Made by a program: the position numbers and the translations under genes. 64,000 bases of DNA from Streptomyces rhizoryzae (GTDB lineage: Bacteria > Actinomycetota > Actinomycetes > Streptomycetales > Streptomycetaceae): positions 28,032 to 92,031 of the forward strand of contig NZ_JALMUV010000034.1 in the NCBI RefSeq assembly GCF_023155275.1. Reading direction: 5' to 3'. Numbering within the stretch: the stretch's first letter is position 1; the number at the start of each line of letters is the position of its first letter. Below are positions 54,108 to 64,000 of the stretch, in pieces. Under the pieces are notes generated by a model. The model saw only the letters and a list, made by a program, of their open reading frames with translations. It was not told the origin of the DNA and ran no database searches.

Positions 54108-57014
54108 GTGGTGACGTTCGCGCAGGCGCAGGAGCGCGCGGAGCGGTGGGTGAACGGCGAGGTGCCGTCGGAGCTGCACCGCGAGGTGCGGGTGCGGGAG
54201 TTCGCGCTGGGCTTCGTGGCCTGGGCGGAGGACCGGGAGGACGGTGCGGCCGGGGACGGCGGCCGCAGCCGGCTGGTGATCGCGCGGGACAGCGGGGAGA
54301 CGACGCTGTGGCCGGGCCTGCCGGTGGGCGAGGTGATCCGCCGGTACGAGGAGGAGTACGCCGCGCCGGCGGACGGCGGGTACGGGGCGGCGGAGCCGCC
54401 GCAGCGGATCGATCTGGAGGCCACGTCGTTCCTGCTGACGCCGCCGGAGTGGTTGCAGGAGGCGGCGGACGCGATCGGGATCGGGGGCCGGAAGGAGACG
54501 GCGGGGGAGACGGCGGGCACGGCGGCGCCGGGTGCGGCCGGGGGCGGTACCGGGGGCGGCGGCGCCTCGGCGTCCGCCTCCGGTCCTGACGCCGCGCCGG
54601 TGCCCGATTCCGCCTCCACGCACGGATCCGCTTCCGGTTCTCGTTCCGGTTCTGCTCCTGCTTCCGGTTCCGGGACGTCGGGGGGTGGGGCCGGTGCGGT
54701 GGCCGACGACACGCCCTGGGCCGCCGCGGACACCACCGCCGGTGCGGGCGACGACCTGTCGGTGGCGCCGCCGCAGACCGTGTTCGCGCCGCCGCTGGCC
54801 GGTTCCGACGACGAGGACGCCGCGGCGCCCCGGGTGCGGCCCGACGCCAAGACGGAACTGCTCCAGCGCGGCAGCCAGTTGCCGCGGACCAAGGTCGCGC
54901 CCGCGCTGCCCGACGCGGAGGCGGGCCAGGGCGGCCCCGGTGGCCTGCCCGCCGCGCCCCCGATGCCGACCGCGCCGCCGCCGATGCCGCCCGGCCCGCC
55001 CGCGTCCGGTCCGGCGCCGGCCGCGCTGCGCGACCTGCCGCCGCCCACCGGTGCGCCGGTCGCCGACGTCCCGCCGCCGCCCGGTGTGCCGGTCCCGGAG
55101 ACGGGCGCGGCCAGCGGGGCGGCGCAGACCGGTGCGCGTCCCGGTGACGGTCCCCCGACCGCCGGCCCCGGTGGCCCGGGCGCGTCGGCCGGTGGCTACG
55201 TACCGACCCAGCTGGTGTCCCAACTCGACGCGTCCGAGCTGGACTTGAGCGCGCTCGACGGGCCGGGCGGGTCCGGTGGCGCGGACGGGGCGTCAGGTGG
55301 CGGCGCCGGCCGGGACGGTTCCGGGCGGGCGGGCGTGCGCGGCGGGGTGCACGCCGCGGCGACGATGCTGGCGGACGGCGCGGCGCTCCAGGTGCCCGCG
55401 TCCGGCCCGGGCGGTGCGTCCGGCGGGCCGGGGGCCTCCGGCGGTCCCGGTGTGCCGCCGCCCCCGCCGCCCCCGGGTGTCCTGGGGGCCTCGGCCTCCG
55501 GTGGGTCCGGTGCGGGCGCGGGCGGGCCCGGCCCCGCAAGCGGCCAGGACGGCCCCCCGCCACCCCCCGCGCCGCCCGGCGTCCCCCCGTCCGTCTCGGC
55601 TTCCGCTTCCGGTTCCGGTTCTGCTTCCGGTCCCGGTCCGGCTTCCGCTTCGGGGGCGGGTGCGGATGCCGCGTCCGGTCCGGGCGCCGGCGCGGGTGCC
55701 GGGGGCGGGGTGCACGCGGCGGCGACGATGCTCGCGAGCGGCGCCGCGCTGCCGGGCCCCGGCGGCCCCGGCGGTCCCGGTGGCCCCAACGGCGCCAGCG
55801 GTGCCAACGGCCCTGGTGGCCCCGGTCCCGGTATGCCGTCGGCCCCCGGTCCCGGCGTACCGCCGCCGCCCGCCCCGACGGCGCCGCCGGCCCCTCCGGG
55901 CCCGCCGCCGGCCCCGCCCGGCATGCCGGGTCCGGGCGGCGGTCCGGGCGGTCCCGGCATGCCGTCCGCCGGAGCACCCGGCCCCGGTGGCCCCGGCGGG
56001 TACGGCTATCCGCCGCCGCCCACCGGTCAGCCGACCGTCGGCCCCGGCTACATGGCCGTCCTGAGCTACCGCGCGCCGGACGGCAGCGAGCAGAAGATCG
56101 TCCGCCGTTCGGCGCCGGGCACGCCGCACCCGGAGTGGCAGCTGCTGCACGAGCTGCGGGCGATGAACGTGCCGCCGCAGCAGGTGGTGGAGCTGCACAC
56201 CGAGCTGGAGTGCTGCGAGCTGCCCGGGGGCTACTGCGCCCGGATGGTGCGGGAGACCTGGCCGCAGGTGCGGATCAGCCACACCGCCGCGTACGGCACG
56301 GACCACGCCTCGCGGCAGCAGGGCGTCCGGCACCTGATCGAGCATCAGGGTGAGCTGCACCAGGTCGCGGACGGTCCGGCGCGGCCGGCGCCGGTGCGGG
56401 CGCCGCTGCCGCACCCCTCGCAGGTGCAGCCGGTGCCCCCGGTGCCGCCCCAGGCGATCGGGCACGAACTGGAGCAGGCGTTCGGGCCGCAGGGGATCTT
56501 CCGCTTCGACCAGCGGGCGGTCTCCCGACAGGGCGTGCCGGACGTGGTGGCGCAGACGCTGGTGTGGGCCGGGCTGCCGGTGGACTTCGGGCCGTTCTTC
56601 TGGGCGCAGGCGCAGCCGGGGCGGCCGGTTCCGACGCTGGCGGAGCTGGCGGCGGAGCGGCGGGTGCAGCCGGCGCCGGACGCGGGCTCGTATCTCGTCA
56701 TGGGCAGCGACTTCGGGCGTCAGCTGTGCGTCCAGTACGGGACCGCGAGCATCGTGGCGGTTCCGCTGGAGGCCGGTCCCGGCGGGCAGCCGGCGGTACC
56801 GCAGTTCGTGAACTCCGGGCTGCCGGAGTTCGTGCGCTGCCTGGCGATGCTGGGGCGGATGTGGCGGCTGCGGTACGGGCTGACGCCGGAGCAGGCGGGC
56901 CGCTGGACGGTGGACTTCCAGGCCCAGCTGGTGGCCCTGGACCCGCCGGCCCTGGGGTCGCCGGAGACCTGGTGGTCGGTGCTGCTGGAGCAGATGTGGG
57001 ACGGGCTGCTGTAG
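54108..57014 (+). CDS. Mosaic protein: YrhB/Imm35-like domain, low-complexity linker, deaminase-like domain, SUKH-4
   Basis: 968 aa (GTG 54108; GTG 54111 also possible). Residues 1-90 look like YrhB/Imm35 (FAQAQERAERWVNGEV, RDSGETTLWPGLPVGEVIRRYE). Residues about 130-640 are a Gly/Pro/Ala/Ser linker containing two copies of VHAAATMLA (residues 414 and 535) and a conserved-looking YVPTQLVSQLDASELDL. About 645-735 is deaminase-like: HPEWQLLHEL with H-P-E at 674-676 and ELECCELPGGYC with Cys 702/703 and 710 as likely zinc ligands. About 780-965 is a SUKH-4 domain (RCLAMLGRMWRLRYGL near the end). No export signal. Long hairpin after the stop. It probably shares an operon with the WHH-SUKH gene. 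Confidence 0.78.
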   Translation: MVTFAQAQERAERWVNGEVPSELHREVRVREFALGFVAWAEDREDGAAGDGGRSRLVIARDSGETTLWPGLPVGEVIRRYEEEYAAPADGGYGAAEPPQRIDLEATSFLLTPPEWLQEAADAIGIGGRKETAGETAGTAAPGAAGGGTGGGGASASASGPDAAPVPDSASTHGSASGSRSGSAPASGSGTSGGGAGAVADDTPWAAADTTAGAGDDLSVAPPQTVFAPPLAGSDDEDAAAPRVRPDAKTELLQRGSQLPRTKVAPALPDAEAGQGGPGGLPAAPPMPTAPPPMPPGPPASGPAPAALRDLPPPTGAPVADVPPPPGVPVPETGAASGAAQTGARPGDGPPTAGPGGPGASAGGYVPTQLVSQLDASELDLSALDGPGGSGGADGASGGGAGRDGSGRAGVRGGVHAAATMLADGAALQVPASGPGGASGGPGASGGPGVPPPPPPPGVLGASASGGSGAGAGGPGPASGQDGPPPPPAPPGVPPSVSASASGSGSASGPGPASASGAGADAASGPGAGAGAGGGVHAAATMLASGAALPGPGGPGGPGGPNGASGANGPGGPGPGMPSAPGPGVPPPPAPTAPPAPPGPPPAPPGMPGPGGGPGGPGMPSAGAPGPGGPGGYGYPPPPTGQPTVGPGYMAVLSYRAPDGSEQKIVRRSAPGTPHPEWQLLHELRAMNVPPQQVVELHTELECCELPGGYCARMVRETWPQVRISHTAAYGTDHASRQQGVRHLIEHQGELHQVADGPARPAPVRAPLPHPSQVQPVPPVPPQAIGHELEQAFGPQGIFRFDQRAVSRQGVPDVVAQTLVWAGLPVDFGPFFWAQAQPGRPVPTLAELAAERRVQPAPDAGSYLVMGSDFGRQLCVQYGTASIVAVPLEAGPGGQPAVPQFVNSGLPEFVRCLAMLGRMWRLRYGLTPEQAGRWTVDFQAQLVALDPPALGSPETWWSVLLEQMWDGLL

Positions 57015-57339
57015 GGCGGTAGTTCGGGGTCCGTGCGGGTGCGGCGGCGGGGGGTGGCGCGGTGGCCGCCCCCCGCCGCCGTGGTGTGCGCGGGGCGGGC
57101 CGGGGTACCCGTCGGCCGGCGGCCGGTGCGGCGGCGTCAGCCGGAGGGGACCGGGTACCCCCGCGCGAGGGAAGATCCAATTCAGGCTTCTGCCGCCAAA
57201 TGACGCATCCTGGTGGGAAGGAATGGGCGGAGTGTCGTGATGGAGCCGCTTCGGGCCGATCCAGAAAGATGTGCGCGGGACTGTGCGGAAGTCTGCGGGT
57301 CCGCGCCACCGCGGTGCGCAGCGGAGAGGGGCTTGAGGG
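57015..57339 (+). other. Intergenic region with terminator, no gene
   Basis: 325 bases between the SUKH-4 gene and the coiled-coil gene. It begins with the hairpin described at 57044-57079. The later part (57170-57300) is less GC-rich and is the likely promoter area of the next gene; no clear -10/-35 pair could be chosen by eye. Confidence 0.5.
57044..57079 (+). terminator. Strong terminator hairpin after SUKH-4 gene
   Basis: 15-bp stem GCGGCGGGGGGTGGC / GCCGCCCCCCGCCGC, all pairs Watson-Crick except one G.U, with a 6-base loop. It starts 30 bases after the stop codon. Confidence 0.7.
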
Positions 57340-58353
57340 ATGAGTACTTCGGTTTCGCCTCACGGGTTCGAGACCGTACGAGGACGCGGCTATCGCCCGG
57401 AGGACGTCGACCGGCGCGTCGAGGGGCTCTCGATCGACCGTGACTCCTGCTGGGAGCGGGCCGCGCGGCTGACCGTCCTGTGCAACGAGATGGAGGCCGA
57501 ACTCACCGAGCTGCGCGCCTATGTGGAGCAGCTGCCGGAGCAGACGTACGAGTCCCTCGGCGAGCAGGCCCGGCTGATCCTGACGACGGCGGAGTCGGAG
57601 GCGGCGCGGCTGCGGTCGGAGGCGGAGGCGGAGGCCACGCGGGCGCACGACGACGCGGCGGAGTACGCGCTGAAGATCCAGGACGCGGCGGACCAGGCGG
57701 CGCAGCGGCTCCGGGCGGAGGCGGCGGAGGACGCCCGGCGTACCGAGAAGGCCGCGGCGGGGGAGGCGTCCGGGCTGGTGGCGGAGGCCGCGCGGGAGGC
57801 CGAGCAGCTGCGGGCCGAGGCGGCCGGGGAGCTGTCCGAGACGCGGCGCCGTACGGAGCGGCTGCTGAAGGAGCAGGAGGCCCGGCACACCGAGGAGTGG
57901 GACGCGCTGGAGCGTGAGATCGCGCGCCAGGAGGAGGAGATGGAGCTGCGCGTCGCCGAACTGGAGGCGCACGGCGAGGCGGTGACGGCCGAGCGGCGGC
58001 GGTTGCAGGCGGAGGCCGAGGAGTGGGCGCGGCACCGCCAGGAGGACGCGGAGGCGCAGGCGGCGGAGTTGCTGGCGCAGGCGCGGGTCGAGGCGGAGCG
58101 GATCGAGCGGACCACCGAGCGGATCGTGCGGGAGCACGACGAGGCGCGGGAGGAGCTGCGGGTCCACATGACGCATGTGCGGAACAGCCTGGCGGCGCTG
58201 ACGGGGAAGGACCCGGGGGAGCCGGCGGGTTCGGGCGGGGCCGCGGGGCCGGCCGAGGGGGCGGACGCGGGTGCCGGGGTGGATCCGGATGCCGAGCAGA
58301 CCGTGGAGACGGAGCTGCCGCGGGTGGAGGGCGGCGGTTCGGGGCGCCGCTGA
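57340..58353 (+). CDS. DivIVA/Scy-like coiled-coil protein
   Basis: 337 aa. A short DivIVA-like N-terminus (FETVRGRGYRPEDVDRRVEGL) is followed by almost continuous heptad-type helix from about residue 30 to 280, rich in Glu, Ala and Arg (blocks such as RLRSEAEAEATRAHDDAAEYA), then an acidic Gly/Pro tail. Often annotated in Streptomyces as 'cellulose-binding protein', without good reason. The DivIVA-like start suggests association with the cell pole or cytoskeletal filaments such as Scy and FilP. ATG 57340 has GAGAGGGG upstream. Single gene, flanked by a terminator and a convergent transporter. Confidence 0.82.
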   Translation: MSTSVSPHGFETVRGRGYRPEDVDRRVEGLSIDRDSCWERAARLTVLCNEMEAELTELRAYVEQLPEQTYESLGEQARLILTTAESEAARLRSEAEAEATRAHDDAAEYALKIQDAADQAAQRLRAEAAEDARRTEKAAAGEASGLVAEAAREAEQLRAEAAGELSETRRRTERLLKEQEARHTEEWDALEREIARQEEEMELRVAELEAHGEAVTAERRRLQAEAEEWARHRQEDAEAQAAELLAQARVEAERIERTTERIVREHDEAREELRVHMTHVRNSLAALTGKDPGEPAGSGGAAGPAEGADAGAGVDPDAEQTVETELPRVEGGGSGRR

Positions 58354-58407
58354 GCCCGGGTCCCGGCGGACCGGCGGCCGTCCGGTCGGCGGGTCCCGGC
58401 GGGCCGG

Positions 58408-60069
58408 TCAGCGGGCCGGTGCCGGTCCGGTGGTGTCCGTGCCGTCGTCCGCCCGCCCGGTGGCCTCGGGCCCGGTGCGGGCGTCGGGGCGCGCCGGGGG
58501 GTGCGCGTCGGCGTGGACGGGGAAGCGGCGCGGGGCGAGCAGCAGCACGGCGAGGAAGGCGAGTGCGGCGGCGGCCGCGGCGCCGAGGTAGACGTGCTCG
58601 ACGGCGGTGTCGACGGCGCGGCGGAGGTAGTCGGCGGCGCCCGTGGCGAGCGCGCCGGCGTGCTGGAGGGCGTGCGAGACGGCGTCGAGGTCGTGCGGGA
58701 GGCCGGTGCGGAGGGCGGCCGGGGCGTGGTCGAGGCGGTCGCTGAGGGTGGCGTTGGCGACGGCGCCGAAGAGGGCCGCGCCCAGGGACTGGCCGACCTG
58801 GCGGCAGAAGAGGATCGAGGCGGTGGCGGTGCCGCGTTCGGTGTAGCCGACGGAGGACTGCACCCCGATGATCAGGGGGAGCTGGAAGAGGCCGAGGGCC
58901 GCGCCGAGGGCGAGCATCAGCAGGGCCGGCTGCCAGGCGGCGCCGGGGTAGGGCAGCAGCGGGAAGGCGAGCAGGACCAGCGCGGCGGCGCCGATGCCGA
59001 GCAGGGCGCAGACGCGGATGCCGGTGCGGTTGTAGACGCGGCTGCTGAAGGCGGCGGAGATCGGCCAGCTGAGCGTCATCACGGACAGTACGAAGCCGGC
59101 GGCGGTGGGGCCGAGGCCCAGGACGGCCTGGGCGTAGGTGGGCAGGAAGACGGTGGGGGCGACCATCAGCAGGCCCAGGGCGCCCAGGGCGAGGTTGACG
59201 GCGGCGATCGGGCGGCGGCGCCAGACCCAGCCGGGGATGACCGGTTCGGCGGCGCGGCGTTCGATGGCGACGGTGGCCGCGGCGGCCAGGGCGCTGCCGG
59301 TGAGCAGCAGCAGGGACGGGGCGGAGAGCCAGGGCCAGGCGGTGCCGCCCTGGACGAGGGCGGTGAGCAGCAGGCCGCCGGCGGCGAAGACGGCGAGCGC
59401 CCCGGGCCAGTCGATGCGGGCGCGGCGCGCGGGGGCGGCGGGGCGGCTGTCGTGGAAGTGGCGGACGATCAGCCAGAGGGCGAGGGCGCCGAGGGGGAGG
59501 TTGATCAGGAAGATCCAGCGCCAGTCCCCGTAGGTGGTGAGCAGGCCGCCGAGGCCGGGGCCGGCGACGGCGGAGGCGGCCCAGACGCTGGAGAGCTTGG
59601 ACTGGATCTTGGGGCGTTCCTTCATCGGGTAGAGGTCGGCGGCGATGGTCTGGACGGTGCCCTGGAGGGCGCCGCCGCCCAGGCCCTGGAGGACCCGGAA
59701 GGCGATCAGGGAGGCCATGTCCCAGGCGCCGGCGCAGGCCAGCGAGCCGATGAGGAAGAGGACGATGCCGGTGACCAGGATCGGCTTGCGCCCGTAGGTG
59801 TCGGAGAGCTTGCCGTAGACGGGGAGGGTGACGGTGACGGCGAGGAGGTAGCCGGAGAACAGCCAGGAGAAGACGGCGAAGCCGCCGAGGTCGCCGACGA
59901 TCTGCGGGACGGCGGTGGCGATGATCGTCGAGTCGAGGGCGGCCAGGGCCATGCCGAGCATCAGGGCCGCGGTGACCGGGGTGCGGCGGGCGGTGGCGGG
60001 GCCGTCCGGCGGCCGGTCCCCGGTGCCGTTCCGGCCGGCGCCGTGGCTGTCCTGGGTGGTGCGGCTCAC
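58408..60069 (-). CDS. MFS multidrug efflux transporter (DHA2/EmrB-QacA type)
   Basis: 553 aa from GTG 60069, which has an AGGGGG ribosome site (an extension to 60138 is less likely). About 14 hydrophobic helices. Family motifs: LDSTIIATAVPQIVGDLG (motif D1, helix 1), GKLSDTYGRKPIL (motif A, loop 2-3) and AAVAGPGLGGLLTTYGDWRWIFLINLPLG (motif C region). Proton-coupled export of drugs or metabolites is expected. No adjacent TetR or MarR regulator. Divergent from mfd. Confidence 0.92.
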   Translation of the reverse strand: MSRTTQDSHGAGRNGTGDRPPDGPATARRTPVTAALMLGMALAALDSTIIATAVPQIVGDLGGFAVFSWLFSGYLLAVTVTLPVYGKLSDTYGRKPILVTGIVLFLIGSLACAGAWDMASLIAFRVLQGLGGGALQGTVQTIAADLYPMKERPKIQSKLSSVWAASAVAGPGLGGLLTTYGDWRWIFLINLPLGALALWLIVRHFHDSRPAAPARRARIDWPGALAVFAAGGLLLTALVQGGTAWPWLSAPSLLLLTGSALAAAATVAIERRAAEPVIPGWVWRRRPIAAVNLALGALGLLMVAPTVFLPTYAQAVLGLGPTAAGFVLSVMTLSWPISAAFSSRVYNRTGIRVCALLGIGAAALVLLAFPLLPYPGAAWQPALLMLALGAALGLFQLPLIIGVQSSVGYTERGTATASILFCRQVGQSLGAALFGAVANATLSDRLDHAPAALRTGLPHDLDAVSHALQHAGALATGAADYLRRAVDTAVEHVYLGAAAAAALAFLAVLLLAPRRFPVHADAHPPARPDARTGPEATGRADDGTDTTGPAPAR

Positions 60070-60327
60070 CGGTCCCCCTCCTGCGGTCGTGCGGCGTCGC
60101 CGACCCGTTAGGTGTAGTCGGCACGATTCCGGGGACACCCTTGCACGCGAGGCGGCCGGGCGGAATGGGGTTTCTCGCAGCGTGGGACGGCGGGCGGGGC
60201 CGCTCGGGCGGCCGGTTGTCGGTGGTCCGGCGTAAGGTGGTCAGCCCTGGTCCGTTCGCGCCCGCAGGCGCCGCCGAGGGGTGCCGGACCGGTCGCGTTG
60301 TTCGCCTCGCTGGGACGGAAGCCTTTC

Positions 60328-63870
<3,543 letters not shown>

Positions 63871-63877
63871 CGCCGCG

Positions 63878-63893
63878 TGGCCCTTCGGGGCTC
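63878..63893 (+). terminator. Small TTCG-loop hairpin after mfd
   Basis: GCCC-TTCG-GGGC just after the mfd stop, a stable tetraloop hairpin. The remaining bases to 64000 are G/T-rich with no gene and share a GCCGTGGGGGTTGCGG stretch with the inverted-repeat element near 40.2 kb. Confidence 0.35.
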
Positions 63894-64000
63894 TCCCGCA
63901 CGTTGTTGGCTGTCCCGCCGTGGGGGTTGCGGTTTTTCGCCTTCGGCGGGGTGGTTGGGGTGGGCGGGGTGCCTTGGGGGTTGTGGGTGGTGTCGGGGGC

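Noticed and set aside
52750..55977. A 1075-codon minus-strand frame
   Set aside because: Arg/Pro-rich shadow of the SUKH genes on the plus strand; stays open only because of extreme GC.

Overview
The window is very GC-rich actinobacterial chromosome, almost certainly Streptomyces or a close relative. The grounds are strong third-position G/C bias, frequent GTG starts, 1-nt and 4-nt gene overlaps, and a gene order that matches, from memory, the S. coelicolor core region running from mfd through glmU, prs, rplY, ppc, tam/tamR, galKET, ispE, ksgA and rpfB to rsmI and pmt. Most genes are ordinary chromosomal genes. No insertion sequence, prophage, CRISPR array or rRNA was seen.

Layout: 1-4.7 kb holds a tricorn-type protease (cut by the window edge) and a cytochrome P450, both on the minus strand. 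4.8-7.5 kb is a nickel/cobalt ECF transporter operon (NikMN-NikQ-NikO) with a Nur-type box in front of it, so nickel is the likely substrate. 7.6-13.1 kb carries a serine hydrolase, an XRE regulator with two small unknown proteins beside it, an SDR, a DMT-family permease and a YbaK-type tRNA deacylase. 13.2-22.5 kb is core: a class B penicillin-binding protein, protein O-mannosyltransferase, RsmI, a zinc-ribbon protein, TatD, RpfB, KsgA and IspE. 22.8-27.0 kb is accessory and partly decayed: two exported proteins of unknown function, an HTH protein whose tail runs into a gene remnant, an XRE regulator remnant, and a Uma2 nuclease with a foreign C-terminus.

27.2-36.5 kb has an ABC-F ATPase, an atypical LuxR regulator, a small membrane protein, an SSS symporter divergent from galT-galE-galK, and a second LuxR regulator. 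36.5-38.2 kb contains a broken GH42 beta-galactosidase and the tail of an SDR, which look like a decaying sugar-catabolic cluster next to gal. 38.3-39.8 kb is the divergent tamR/tam pair with operator-like dyads between them. It is followed by a noncoding element of about 0.4 kb with inverted ends, a fatty-acid desaturase-TetR operon with a near-perfect palindrome upstream, ppc, pth, rplY, prs, glmU and tRNA-Gln.

49.5-57.1 kb is the most unusual part. It holds a truncated HTH protein, an orphan histidine kinase, and then a dense group of polymorphic-toxin-type domains: a YwqJ-type deaminase next to a SUKH-3 protein, and divergently a protein that fuses a WHH (HNH/EndoVII) nuclease to a SUKH domain, followed 5 nt later by a 968-aa protein that strings together a YrhB/Imm35-like domain, a long low-complexity linker, a deaminase-like domain and a SUKH-4 domain. 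None of these has a visible secretion signal, so toxin and immunity modules appear to sit in the same cytoplasmic polypeptides. The window ends with a coiled-coil protein, a drug-efflux-type MFS transporter and mfd. Family assignments were made by reading motifs; no database search was run.
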